From: Narthecium ossifragum
Lineage: Eukaryota; Streptophyta; Magnoliopsida; Dioscoreales; Nartheciaceae
Reading direction: 5' to 3'
DNA length: 64,000 nucleotides
Assembly: GCA_963920575.1 (NCBI GenBank)
Contig: OY986965.1
Coordinates: forward strand, 11,360,290 to 11,424,289
Made by a program: the position numbers and the translations under genes. The notes under the pieces were generated by a model. It was given only the letters and a program-made list of their open reading frames with translations. It had not been told where the DNA came from and did not search any database. Below, one piece after another: positions 33,172-45,846 of the stretch; within the stretch, counting starts at the first letter, position 1, and the number at the start of each line of letters is the position of its first letter.

Positions 33172-36100
33172 CAGTGGTGCTTTTGCTAGTCCACCTAATC
33201 CTACCCCTTCGTTTATTCCAATTAACCAGGGACCATTCAATGGCCAAACTTTTATCCAAAACACCAATTCTAGTCAAGTAGGACAAAACCCAAATCCAAG
33301 ATTGATTGGCAATAATAGTGGAAGTAATGATGGTGACCTAAGGAAAAATGATGTTCCCCTACCAACTATTCTTCAGAACAATTATCGTCCAAACGATGCT
33401 CCTCCACCATCCATTACTCGGAACAATTAACGTCCATATGATGTTCCATCACCAGCCATTCCTCAAAACAATTATCGCCAAAATGACATACACTCTCTAT
33501 TTATTCCTCAAAATAATTATCGACCAAACGAGCCATATGACCAAATGCATTTCAATCCCATATATAATCCAATGGATGTTCTGCGAGAACAAGTGGCCGA
33601 TATTTTGCATGAGAAGATAGGTTTAGGATGACCAGTCACTCGTCCCACTTATAGGAAGCCATATCAGGACTGGGTTGATCAAATGTATCCGTTCTCTAGG
33701 AACTATAAGGTTCATGAATTCCCTATGTTTACTAGTGTGGACTAGACATCCACCATTGAGCATATTGGAAACTTTTCCATGCATTATGGAGAAGGGAACG
33801 ATTATGTAAAGTTAAGGCTTTTCCCAAGCTCATTAGCTAGGGTCGCCTATTCATGGTTAATTAAGTTGCCACCCAACTCTATCCAAAATTGGCAACAAAT
33901 GGAGCATGCGTTCCATTCATAGTTTTACAAAACTGAATCAGAGATTACTATGGCCGATTTAGCTCAATTAAGACAACGCCCCGATGAGAGTTCGGAGAAT
34001 TTCTTACAACGATTTAAAAGAGCGAGAAGTAAATGTTTTATTCCGCTTACTGAGAAAGAGTTTGTGAAGATCGTTCAAAGTGGTTTATCATTTGAACTTA
34101 AGAAAAAATTCAAAGATAGAGACTTTGTAGACTTGTTTCAAGTACAAACTAGTGCTATACGCTATGAGTAGTTATTAAGGGAGGAAGATCAAATGAAAGC
34201 CTCTTCTCGAAGAACTTATTATAAAGACATAAATTATGAATTCAATCAGGTCGATGAAATCGATGATGGCTGTGAGTGTGCAATAGATGTATGTTTGGCT
34301 GAATTAATAAGGGGTCGGCTATATACGTGTAAGGCTCTTGCTAAACTTGAGTGAGACCTAAAAACTAAAGAGATTGCCAATGATGGCAAACGTTTTATGT
34401 TTGATATCTCTAAGGCCGATCCAATTTTTGCTCAGCTATTGAAGGACAAACAAATTCAATTGAATGATGGACATGTTATGCCAAACCCTGAATGGATTAA
34501 GGTTAAAAAATATTGCAAATGACATAATACTTGGTCTCATCCATAACTGTTCGGTCTTTCAGAATGTTTTGCAAGATGCTATTGACTCCAGCAGAATCGG
34601 TTTTCCTTCCAAGGACATGGGAGTTAATGCTAAACCAAGTCCCAAGACTGCTCCAGTGGTAATTGGTGCTAACTGATGTGGCAAATTTTAAGTTACCAAA
34701 GTTCAAAATTGTGATCGATGAGACTCGGGACGATAGTCGTCCAGATGTCTTCGCCCGATTTGGCCAAGAAAATGGAAATGCACCACTACTTCAACAACTA
34801 TTGCCAAGGTGTCATTGGGACCTCTCTCGCCTAGTTAATCCATTGGTCAAGATGAAGTTTCATCAGCCACAGCCCTCGCAATGGAATCGTGGTCAGCCAT
34901 ATACTTACCCCAAGAGTTTCCTGCCTCAACCCCATCGGCCTGACAGGTGGTACAATTATATTGTTACACTCGCCGGTCAGGTCCAGTGGAGGAGATGACG
35001 AGGACTCAGTATCGGAGACAAGCAAGCATAGAAAAGCGGTCAAGAGCAGACCGACGACACTGTGGAGAAGGAACGGAACACTGCTACTTCTAAAGCAGGA
35101 GGAAAAATTAGCAAGTTTTATCGTCCCAAGAAGGACGAGGAAGATGAGGAGGAAAACCAGATGATCCAGTTTGGACCAATGCCTCTAGTCATCGCCAACT
35201 ATTACATACTGCCTAGTCGCCTCGGACAACAATGTCCAATGGAGAGTGAATCTGATGTCTCTGACATGCCCGACGGTGAGGAGGCGTCGGCTACATTGGT
35301 TGATGAGACTGTGGAACAAATGTCAGCCAGCTTAATACCTGATGACGAGGATGAATACGTTGAAGTGGAGGAGAAGATAGATGTCACGGCAGAAGCAAGG
35401 AGAAGGGGAGTATCCATTGAGTGATTGCTAAAAGAGCTATATGAAGCGGGTAATCCAAATGTGGCACCAGGTGGCTGTCCCAGTGGTAATATGACTACTT
35501 AAGGACGTATGGTGATGTTAAAGTCAAACATTGGGTGAAGAAGACCCAAGTCATCGCTCAGATAACACCAGCTGTGCCCGATCCGATTGTGCCAACTGGT
35601 TGGGGCGATCCAGAGGAGCCAATGGTCGAGGACACTGAATGGGTGGAGATTGAAGTCCCCATTAGGGTCGGGGAGGAAGCGGCAACAAGGAATATCTTCC
35701 AAAAGGAACTCATCATGGAGTTGTACAAGGCAGGCACCCTAGCTGTGAGCACACAGGGCGAGCCTAGTGGGAAATTTGATTACTTAGTTTACTACGGAAA
35801 CCCAGTGGTAAAGAAATGGGTTCCCAAAGGTGATGTGGCAAAGTATGTTCAGCGAGCTGAAAAAACACCAATAATCCCAACTGGTTGGGACGTGGAAGAA
35901 ACAGAGGATCAGCGAGAGCAAAAGGATGTTGATCAGCAAGTATGGCCATCATGGGTTGGGCAAGAGAACCCGGAGGTTATTCAAGTCGAGGCAAAGTCCA
36001 AAGGCAAAGTAGTTCAACATTTGGCTGGATCATCGGCCAAGTCTCAGACAGAGGATCACCGGTTAGAAAGCAAGGCTGTATTTGACAAGTCACCAGAAGC

Positions 36101-36629
36101 CATGACGCGCCATCCTCGATCTTTACACATTAAGGCCGAGATCAATGATGTTCCTGTGAGTCGGGTTTTGATTGACATAGGGGCTGCAGTTAATGTAATC
36201 CCTGCCAAGATGATGAAGAAGTTGGGCAAGACAAATAGTAGTTTGATTCCCACATATATAACTCTAACAGGTTTTAGTGGGTTATCAGCTCCTAACGAAA
36301 GGATCCCTCCTTTAGATGTCAAAGTGGGAAGGGTGATAAGAACGACATCGTTCTTTGTTATGAACTCATCAACTAGTTACAACATGCTACTTGGTCATGA
36401 TTGGATTCACGGAAGTCGGTGTGTTCCTTCGTCCTTACATCAATGTCTATTTCTGTGGAATGCAGAAGGGGATGTGGAATCCATTATGGCCGACAACATG
36501 CCCTATAGTGTTGAGACTCATGCTGTAGAGGCCTCCTTTTATGATTGCAATTATGGCCCGTTGCAGTTCATGCAGATAGATGAAACTTTGAAGGTGGTGT
36601 CAAAAAATGGGGCTATGTTGAAAGAGTGT

Positions 36630-38073
36630 TGATAAGTCACCAAATGTTCATGATTCAACCCCTTAACTTTGCGTTATTATGCCTAGAGTAGTTTTATTTG
36701 ATACTTATTAGTTGATTTCAGGTTTAATCATGCTTTGAGAAAAAATGCAGGAAATTCGGCTAAAATGACTAAATAAACCGCTTCGTTGACCGTCAACAAT
36801 AAATTCGACAGATATTAGAAAAAGGTCCAAATATTATGAAACGTTGGGATATTAATATTGTAGAAGACTCGGAGATCTGCAACTTCTATGTTGGACACTT
36901 TGAGAGATTCTGGACATATTAATACCAGTTTTGAAGACTATGAAGATAAACAGATGTTAGGAAAATGATCCATCGACGTTCAGGAGAATATTCTTCAAAT
37001 ATTCCTGATAAGTCCGAATATTATCAAATCTTTGGTATCTAATAGAATACTCCCTAATCTACATTTTCCGTGTTGGACAAGTGTTCATATTCCGAACTAA
37101 TTGGGCCCAGCTGCGCTCGGAATAGACTGTCAGGATTAATTCAGGGAATCTGAGTTGCACTAGAAGTCCAACTTAACCAGAACCCTAATTTCCAGAGTTC
37201 CCCTATATATATGGTTATTTAATCCGAAAATTCTGAGTCCCCATAGAGAGAAAAGAGAGGATTAAGGTTGCTGAAGAAGATGAAGATGCGCCGTGGATCT
37301 CCAGCGTTCGTCACCAAATTCATGGCCTCCATCCACAAGATGGGTGGCTAATCTCTCACTTAGGGATCTCATGAAACTCTAATGTAGCCTTCTTGTATTT
37401 TTTCTAGTTAAATCTTGTAATCTTTTCTATGGCATGATCCTTTGAATTCGGTTTTAATGACAATAGAGTTGAAGGAAGCTGGTTGTCCTTTGACGTATTT
37501 TCAGTATTACACGATTGCGGTGCTTGAGTGTAAAGATTCTTAGGATGATTTTAACGTCGCTTTTGTGTGTACTTTTGAGATAGTTTATTATAAGCAAAGA
37601 TAGATTGTACTCAGGTTAAGCCCGAAAACAATCTATGCTAAGCGAAGATAGAGCGAAGATAGACTATGTTGTAGGATAACATGAGCGTTCTTTTAGGGAT
37701 TCATCCGAGCTTAAGAAGCCGTGATTCCATATGTCTAGATTAGAGAACAAGAGGATACTAGAGAATACAGGAGGTGAAATTAGAGTGGATTGAGTAATCC
37801 CTAGGTCTTTCTCATATTGATTCATCCCTATCCTTTTATTGCTTTCTTAGTTAGATTTAATTCCATAGTTAATCAAAATCCTTCTCTTTCACCTTAGGAT
37901 GATAGAATGTTTGAGATTGATTTAAGTTCTTCTCCATTGACAATATTTCCTTGTTGTTCGACTCTAGATCTGACCACCGTTCTACGCCCGTAGAGTAGTG
38001 ATTGATTGAAGGATTATATATTTATAAATTGTGTCGAGTTGTGCGATTTAACGACATCGTGCGAACGAGATCA
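36630..38073. mobile_element. Solo LTR opening TGATAAGTCAC
   Basis: The ends are TGATAAGTC and GAGATCA (TGAT/ATCA), flanked by agtgt (36625-36629) and agtgc (38074-38078), a 4 of 5 match. A tatatata-type box is near 37205. The first bases match those of the solo LTR at 46521, but the bodies differ; only the other one has GATCGATC repeats. Confidence 0.82.
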
Positions 38074-39542
38074 AGTGCGTGGGCTGAATTGTTTGATCCT
38101 GCAAGACCAACTTATGTGGTATTTGCCCCAAGAGTTGGCCGAGCATTGGCCACAAAATTAAAGTAATGGATACAAAAGCTGAAAGTGATCAGGCCATAGT
38201 TTCGGCCTTAAAAGCCAAGTTAATAGCTTATCAGGTAGAAACGTTCATGACTCCAAATATGAACGATATAGACTGTTTGAAAGAACTCCCACAGGGGGAA
38301 GAAGAACAAGTTCCTTATTGCAAACATGGAAATATTCAAGCCCAGGACCCATTGGAGGAGGTGGATATTGGCGAAGAGGGTGATCATCGGCCAACCTTCA
38401 TAAGCAAACTTCTCGACTAAAACCTAAGGTATGAACTTCTTTCTATTCTTCGTTAATATAGAGATTGTTTTGCCTGAGGCTATGAAGAAATGCCTGGCTT
38501 AGATAGGAAAATTGTAGAACATGAGCTACCTACTCAGCCAAATTTTAACCTTTATAAGCAAGCGCCAAGACGTTTTGCTCCAAATGTTGTCCCAGAAATA
38601 AAAAAGAAAATTGAACGATTGTTAAATGCTAAGTTTATTAGGACGACCAGATATGTTGAATGTCTTTCCAATATTATACCTGTGTTGAAGAAAAATGGCA
38701 AACTTAGGGTATGCATTGATTTTAGAAACTTAAACTTAGCCACACCAAAGGATGAGTATTTTATGCCATCAGTTGATAACTTAGTAATTCTACTGCCGGG
38801 CATGAGGTTTATTCTTTTAAGGCTGGCTATTCCGACTATAACCAAATCTTTATCGCCGAAAAGAACATTCATAAAACAACATTTAGATCTCCAGGGGCAT
38901 TAGGATGTTATGAATGGGTCATGATGCCATTTGGATTAAAAAATGCTGGAGCTACATACCAAAGGGTGATGAATACGATCTTCCATGATATGATCGGTCT
39001 GTTTATTGAGGTTTATGTTGACGATATCGTCATTAAATCACCTATAGTGACTGATCATTTTGCCCAATTAATGAAGGTCTTCGAAAGAATGAGAGAATAT
39101 AACTTGAAACTCAATCCCTTAAAATGTGCATTTGGAGTTCAAGCGGGAAACGTTTTAGGTTTCCTCGTCCATCGGCGTGGCATTGAGTTAGATAGCAACA
39201 AAGCTAAGTCAATTATTGACGTTAAACCTCCCACTACTAAAAAGGAGCTGCAAAAGTTTCTCAGCCAAATTAATTTTTTAAGGAGGTTTATTTCCAATTG
39301 TGCAGGCAAAACACAAGTGTTTTCTTCGCTGTTGCGGCTGAAGAGTGAGGATGATTTCGTCTGGGAAGATCAACATCGGCAAGCATTTGAATGCTTGAAG
39401 CAATATCTTGCAACGCCACCAGTGATGGCGAGACCAAGATTGGGCGAGCCCATGAAGCTGTATATCACTTTAGAAGACCGATCGATAGGTGGTCTCTTGG
39501 TGCAAGATGGTGAAAATGGCATGGAGAGAGCAATATATTATA

Positions 39543-40678
39543 GGCTTAATTACGCTTTTGGTACCTGTAAAATTTTGGATATACCACTTTAGTACCTCTA
39601 GTTCGATAATTACGTGTGTGATACCTATATTTAATGTATATAACATATTTAGTACCTACCGTTAAACGCCATTATCCAGACTTGACGGCAATCCGCTCAC
39701 GTGATATCACGTGAGCGCTTTTCAGTCAATTTTGACTGGTTTCAGTCAATTTTGACTGATTAGTTTTGAGACATCATCTTCTCCATCTCTAATCTCACTT
39801 CTCTCTCTCCTTCCTCTCTCTTCCGTGCTCTCTCTCTACCTCCCCTATCTTTCCATCTCTCCTCTCTCCTCTCTGTCTCCCCCTCCCCATGTCGGATCTC
39901 TTCTCTCTCTGCGTCGGACGTCCTGCAGCTCTGGCAGCTCCCCGCATCGTGATCCAGCGAAGATGAGGCTGGCGGCCGCCTCCCGGAGCTCTTCAAGGCA
40001 CTCCCTACATGACCCAATTCACCTGTTTATGGAAACTTTAGATGGTAAAGAATCAAAGAAAGCAAATAGAAAAGAGAAGTTGACAAACTCATGATCAAGT
40101 ACTAACTTTTGATGATCTAGCAGGACAGCCCTCTCCAACAAAAGGTGGCAGTAGCCTTCGATCATCATGAACACGTCCAGCATGTTCTGCTCCTTGATCA
40201 CATGCTCTACCTGATAAAAATGATTTCATCGAGGATGATGATGTCGTCGAACCAGAGGATCTCCAGGGAGACGAGCATCCGTTGCTCCACCTTGGTTAAG
40301 TTGCAGAAGACGAAGTTGACGCGGATGTCGGCGGTGGCGGAGGATTGGGCGCCGTAGACGAGGCGGGGGGAGGGGGAGACAAAGAGGAGAGAGGAGAGAG
40401 GAGAGACGGAGAGATAGGGGAGGGAGAGCTGAGAGAGAGAGACAGAGAGCATAGAAGAGAGAGGGAAGAGAGAGAGAAGAGAGATTAGAGATTAGCAACG
40501 GTGATGATGTGGCAAAACCAGTCACATCAGTTTGTCGTTTGAAAAAATGACGCCGTTAGACGGTCGGATCAAAACGAAGCGGTTTTAATAGTATAGGTAT
40601 TAAAAACATAATTATAAAACTAGAGGTACTAAAGTGGTATATTCAAAATTTTACAGGTACCAAAAGTGTAATTAAGCC
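39543..40678. mobile_element. Mutator-like element carrying a captured gene fragment (Pack-MULE)
   Basis: Long terminal inverted repeats of about 90 bp, starting GGCTTAATTACGCTTTTGGT on the left and the near-identical complement on the right, are flanked by a perfect 9-bp duplication TATATTATA (39534-39542 and 40679-40687). Long TIRs and a 9-bp duplication define Mutator-like elements. There is no transposase. The interior carries an IST1-like fragment and CT/GA-rich sequence. Confidence 0.93.
39890..40210 (-). pseudogene. Captured IST1-like gene fragment
   Basis: On the minus strand a splice acceptor (ttttatcag) is followed by VEHVIKEQNMLDVFMMIEGY and CHLLLERAVLL (about 40110-40207), the core of the IST1 domain. 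After an intron-like gap comes CLEELREAAASLIFAGSRCG then ELPELQDVRR (about 39895-40005), the next IST1 motif in the right order. IST1 proteins regulate Vps4/ESCRT-III in endosomal sorting. Because a splice site and intron-like spacer are kept, the capture was of genomic DNA. The fragment is too short to encode a working protein. Confidence 0.85.
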
Positions 40679-42334
40679 TATATTATATAAGTAGACAGTT
40701 GCTACCTTATGAGAAAAAGTATTCGGCCATAGACAAATTATGTTTGGCCTTCTATTTTATGTGTACTTAGCTTTGAGCTTATTTAAAGCCTGTAACTGTC
40801 TATCTTGTATCAAAGTTTAATGTGATGAAATTTTTGTTTTCTCGACCAATTTTGCATCAACACAACGAGTATTGGATATTAACTCTAGCTAAATTTGATA
40901 TTCAGTTTGTTTCTCAAGAGGCTGTCAAGGGCCATGTTTTGGCCGATTTTTTAGCTGCTCATCCTTGTCTAGATGTACCAAAGGAATTAGAGCAAGAAAT
41001 TACTCTAGTGGCGATAACACCTTGGACGATGTATTTTCATGGTTCTAAAATAATAGATGGTGCCGGTTTAGGCATTTCAATCATATCGCCCATTGGACGA
41101 CAATATAAATTTGCTTATACATTAGAGCAGCTATGCACAAACAATCAGGCCGAGTATGAGGCGTTGATCATCGGCCTAGAAATATTGTTGGATTTAGGCA
41201 TAGATAATGCTCGAATCAAGGGGGATTCTTAATTAGTAGTTAATCATGTCCTGGGTTCTTACAAATGTCAGAGCGATATTTTAATACATTTTCATCAAAT
41301 CGCTCTACGGCTATTAAATCGTTTTACCGATTTTGAGATTGAGTTTATGCCAAGATTAGAAAATGATGAAGCTAATACGTTGGCCCAAATAACCTCTAGT
41401 TATAAACTCTTAAAGAACTTGGGGGGCATGGCTGACTTTAAACACGGCACTATGCGTTCTGCCTTGGTGTGAATACATAAATTACTTGAGATGAACCAAG
41501 TGGAAGACCAAATTGATTGGCATAGTCCTATCATTAATTTTTTACAAAACTTATCGTCCAAAATGGATAGAAAGCTTCGCCTTGAAGCAATACATTATGT
41601 TTTGCTAAATGACATTTTATATAAGTGTTGGCCAGATGGAATTTTGCTGAGATGCTTGGGATCTGATGAATCAAAAATCACAATGGCCGAGATACATAAG
41701 GGTGTTTGTGGTGGACAACAATTTAGCATCAAAATGTGCTTGCTAATAATGCACAGTGGCTATAATTGGCCGCGCATGGGGGAGGAATGTGCGAGATATG
41801 CAAGAGAATGTGAAGCATTTCAAAGGCATGGCCCATTACAGCAAGCACCGGCCAGTGAGTTATCGCTCATTATAAAGCCTTCGCCATTTAGATGTTGGGC
41901 GATAGACATTATTGGTAAAATACATCCACCATCGTCAATGTTGCAGAAGTTTGTTATTGTGGCCACATAATATTTTACCAAATGGGTAGAAGCTATTCCT
42001 TTAAAAACAATATCTGATGATCAAGTTATAAATTTTATCTGCGAAAATATTATTTGTCGGTTTGACCCTAAATACGGGAAATGGTCGCCCAATTGGGAAG
42101 GACCGTTTTTGATCGATCAAGTGTTATTAAATGGATCATATCAATTGAGAAATATTGATGGTGGTCTACATTGAGCCATGATAAATGTAAGTACTTTAAA
42201 AAGTACTTCCCAGCGATGTAAAAGTAAATGTTTCATGAGAAGAAAAGTTCAATAAATGAACGATTGCAATTAAAATTACAAAGAGAAAGGAAAAAGTTAA
42301 GAGTATCATCGACCGTGTTAAAATATTTACAAAT

Positions 42335-42745
42335 TTATCTCTTCAAAGAGAGATTTTGAGATATGCAAGCAAGTTTTTCTCTAATTTCTCTAAAGCGCTG
42401 CTTGTTCTTCACGAGTTCACCCTTCAGCTCAATTTGACGATCCTTTGAGGAATTAGCTTCTAAAGCAATGTATTCTTGCATTAATTGGTTACCTTCCTCG
42501 GTCCGTTGGGTGTTCTCGCGAAATAAGCAATTTCTTTGAGTGGTGCATTGGGCGATTTTGGCTGTTAATTCTTTCATTTGATTTTGATAGCCAACGATTT
42601 CTGATTCCTTCTCACCAATTGCCCTAGCAGCCTTGTAGAGATGCTTGATAGTGTTGTCGATGGTATTCTTGATGTGAATCTGTCGCTCTTGAAGTTTTCC
42701 TATGAGAACGATTTCATTTAGCAAATTCTTTCTCTCGGAGTCCAA
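42335..42745 (-). CDS. Antisense extra ORF of the Tat-type element, coiled-coil protein
   Basis: An intact 136-residue frame opposite to gag-pol lies between integrase and the 3' end of the element. The sequence (MDSERKNLLNEIVLIGKLQE, then repeated heptads rich in E, K, L, I, Q) predicts an almost continuous coiled coil with no known enzyme motif. Antisense extra ORFs at this position are known from Tat-lineage gypsy elements such as Grande. The frame has survived while gag-pol decayed, though at 136 codons this could be chance. Function unknown. Confidence 0.55.
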   Translation of the reverse strand: MDSERKNLLNEIVLIGKLQERQIHIKNTIDNTIKHLYKAARAIGEKESEIVGYQNQMKELTAKIAQCTTQRNCLFRENTQRTEEGNQLMQEYIALEANSSKDRQIELKGELVKNKQRFREIREKLACISQNLSLKR

Positions 42746-43894
42746 TAAATGGTCTGTTTACTCAGATTTGAGACGGAAGGTGAGAACCACACATTAGATT
42801 TTGTAGTGTTCATCTCTATGACGGAAGGTTGGAACCGCACGTCTGGTTGAACTGCTTGACTTTGAAATAAATTGACACCAAAATTTATGGTGAATTCATA
42901 CTCAAAATCATTGCTCTGATACCGCGTTAACTTTAACACTCAATCAAAAAGTTTAGCTAATAGATGAGAATGGATCAAAATATCTATAACAACTCCTGCT
43001 CAATCCATAAACTTGACCGGTGCGAATGGATCTACTAATAAAGCACAGACAAGAATGTTGCAAACAATGCGCATGCATATTGGCATGTGATCAAAGGAGC
43101 ACATGTGGTCTAGACCGCAAGCTCAAATGCACATGAGTCCTAATATGTGAAAAATTTAATTCTGATGAGCTTGAGACTGTTGCCCTAATACCATGCTAAC
43201 TTCAACCACTCGAGCTAAAAACTTATTGCTAGGATGTGGTGAATTTATAGTTTATAATGTAGTTCAACAATTGGAAATATTAGAATTTGAATTCTTACTT
43301 ATAAGTCGGGGTTCCCGACTTAATAAGTAACCATTTTGGTCAAGAATTTTATTTATTGGTCGGGTTTTTTGACTTATAAATAAGAATTTCATATGCAAGT
43401 GGTCAATACACAAAACGACTTTAAAACATAAAATAAAAGATAAAGTGGATTTAATATGATTTTTTTCCCAATTATGAAAGCTATTTTCTATTTCTGTCTC
43501 TTAAGATACTACTGAGATTACTGTATATAGCTGATTAATGCTCAAGCACTTTGCAAAAGAATATTGAATAAGATGAAAGGTCCACTGCTTCACACGAAGT
43601 TTCAATTTATCAAATATAGCTGATTAATGCTCAAGCATTTAGCAAAAGAATATTGAATAAGATGAATGGGCCACTACGTGCGTCACAACAAGTTTCAATT
43701 TATCAAATAACCAAGTGTCCTTACCTTTTTAGTGGTGTCAATACAAGATGCACAATTTATCCACTGAGCCTGCGTACATTAAAGTAACAATGAAGAGAAT
43801 TTTTTCCGTGCCGGATGGAAGTCGTATCTAGAGTTGCACGAAATTGATCATAATGTCCCCGGTTAGATCATGTTCCGTGATGAAAATTTCATAT
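42746..43894 (-). other. Leader-like remnants, a 100-bp tandem duplication and a hairpin
   Basis: The minus strand shows TGGTATCAGAGC-like primer-binding motifs near 42910-42920 (GCGGTATCAGAGC) and 43180 (TGGTATTAGGGC), suggesting two LTR-leader junctions of a copia or TRIM family. A hairpin at 43296-43330 has arms ttacttataagtcggg and its complement. A segment of about 100 bp (tagctgattaatgctcaagc unit) is tandemly duplicated at about 43525-43710. The sequence next to 43895 resembles the leader after the Tat LTR at 31546, in reverse. No gene is seen. Confidence 0.5.
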
Positions 43895-43999
43895 TGTTAG
43901 CGTGGAAATTTAATTGTTGACCAGTCAAATAGTCAAGGTCAAACTTACCTAACACTTAAGAATTAGGAGATTGTGATAAAGTTCAACTCCTTCAAACTA

Positions 44000-45846
44000 G
44001 AGCCGTGATATATAGCCAAGCTGTCTTTAGTTGGCTATCAGCCAACCTGAAGTGGCTATCTGGATTGCTGACACGTGGCAAACCAAATTTTGACTTGCGG
44101 CAATCCACGTCGGTAGTTGCATGACGTCATGGCAATCCACATTTTGACCCGTGACGATCCAAATTCAATTTTGACCGGATTGGTAGTTGCATGACGTCGG
44201 TAGTTGCATGACGTCATGACAATCAAATTTTGACTCGTGAATCCAAATTTTGACTGGATTGACGTCGGTAGTTGCATGACGTCGGAGGCTTCACCCACAT
44301 AGCCGCCCTCCCTTCCTCTTTCTCCCCGAGCACCACATAACGGAGATGATCTCTTGGGAATCGCCGGTGAATCGGACGGCTAGAGGCACGTGATGGCGGA
44401 TGTATGCGTGAAGATGCCGGAGAACTGCGGCTCGGAGGGAGAATGCCCCGAGGAGCGGCGCCGAAGAATAGTTATGTGGCCGCTCACGGCTACTTTGGTC
44501 GCTGGGGAGGCGGCGCCAATCCCACCTAATTCGTCCGCTGAAGCTTCGACGGCGGAGGCGGCGCCGATCACCTCGATGTCCTCCGACGTCCTCTGCCACG
44601 ACGTCGATGGGACGGCCGCCTCCGCCGTTCAGTGGCTTCTCCAACTAGCCTCTCATCCTGTACATCCTCTGTGTCTTCTCTGCTCTCTTGTGAAACCATA
44701 GAATGCAGCCTAGCTACTGTTCGACGTCGTCGTCCCAGAAGAGGCCGCGGAGGTGGGAGTGGAGGGATGGGTAGAGGAGGAGGATGGTCACGGCGACGGC
44801 GTCGCGCATCCGGTGGAGTATGGCGTAGAACTCATCCACTTCTCTGTCCGACACTGCACGCTCAGCCGCCACCTCTCGCCGCCCTCCTCTCGTCTTCTTC
44901 CTCTCGCGGCCGTCGGTGGCTACGCTCGTCGTCCTTCTCCTCTTTCCAGCCGCCAGCTCTCGCCGCCACCTCTCATCGCCCTCCTCTCGTCTTCTTCCTC
45001 TTGCGGCCGTCGGTGGCTACGCTCGCCGTCCTTCTCCTCGTTCTTCGCCGTCGCCGGTCTCCTCCCCTCCCTCCTCCTTCCTCAGCCCCGCCAGCCCCGC
45101 TCGCGGCTATTGTGGTCGCTGGGGACCCGCCGAGCACGGGGAGGGGGGAGAAGAGGCCGGAGGTGGTGGAGAAGGAGTCGAGCGGGTATAAGAGGTGTCG
45201 TACGGAAGGGGAGGATCGGGGATCGTCTTCGTCCGCTGAAGCTTCGATGGCGGAGGCGGCGCCGATCACCTCGACGTTCTTCGACGTCCTCCGCCACGAC
45301 GTCGATGGGACGGCCGCCTCTGCCGTTCGGTTCGGTGGCCGTCTTTGGGCGGACGAGGGAGATGGAAGACGCCGCCGTGTCACTGAGACCAAATTAGTGG
45401 CTTCTCCAACTAGCCTCTCATCCTGTACATCCTCGGTGACCAAATCTCTGGCCGGACGAGGGAGATGGACGAGGGAGATGGAGGACGATGTGCTGTTGAA
45501 GCCATCGTAGATGCCGACGAAGAGCCACCGATTGTCCTCGGAGACGACGACGTGGACGCGGTCCTCAGGGGAGGGAAGAGAAGGAAGCAGAGCTGCGAAA
45601 GGAGGGGGCGGCGCCGCCGCCGGATATGGGGTCCAAGGAGGGGATAGGGGCGGAGGAGTTGGCAGAGACTGCGGCGCCGGATATGGACTTGAAGGAGAAG
45701 GATGAGACTGGTTCAGCGGCTAAGTGATTGAGAGACATTTGCACCGTTGATTTCACACCTGGATTGCCACGTGTCAGCAATCCAGGCTAGACAGCTAGGG
45801 TTGGCTGATAGCCAACTAAAGGCGAGGTTGGCTAAGAAACATTTTT
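44000..45846. mobile_element. GC-rich Mutator-like element with 10-bp target duplication
   Basis: CTTCAAACTA occurs at 43990-43999 and 45847-45856. The inverted ends share AGCCAA...CTTTAGTTGGCTATCAGCCA and a further GGATTGC(C/T)..ACACGTGGCA stretch. The interior lacks a transposase. It contains GC-rich exon-like sequence, and a segment of about 100 bp (tccgctgaagcttcgacggc onward) occurs at 44529 and again at 45231, so part of the interior is duplicated. The long frames there (up to 292 codons) are low complexity and I recognise none; a captured host gene fragment is likely but unidentified. Confidence 0.78.
44108..44287. repeat. Four copies of ggtagttgcatgacgtc in the subterminal region
   Basis: The 17-bp motif recurs at about 44111, 44180, 44199 and 44267. 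It contains TGACGTCA or TGACGTCG, the core bound by plant bZIP (TGA-class) factors. It lies just inside the left end of the Mutator-like element. Confidence 0.7.

Larger units (their letters stand above)
31575..42178 (+). pseudogene. Tat-type gypsy gag-pol remains, split by three insertions
   Basis: An Asn/Pro-rich gag N-terminus is at 31600-32345 and 33175-33600, with repeated NNYRPND-like units. The gag core is at about 33650-34170 (ADLAQLRQRPDESSENFLQR). The protease region at about 36150-36420 has LIDIGAAVNVIP, with Ile in place of Ser/Thr in D-x-G. Reverse transcriptase lies at about 38490-39590 (VCIDFRNLN; YVDDIVIKS), RNase H continues at about 40830-41230 (ADFLAAHP, GDS) and integrase at about 41480-42178 (HHCC-like stretch; WAIDIIGKIHPP). 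Many stops and frameshifts make it dead. Solo LTRs at 32350-33171 and 36630-38073 and a Mutator-like element at 39543-40678 interrupt it, each with a target duplication. Confidence 0.88.

Noticed and set aside
44632..45510. 292-codon plus-strand frame and overlapping frames in the GC-rich element
   Set aside because: Several overlapping long frames on both strands are expected from GC-rich, low-complexity DNA. None shows a recognisable domain.
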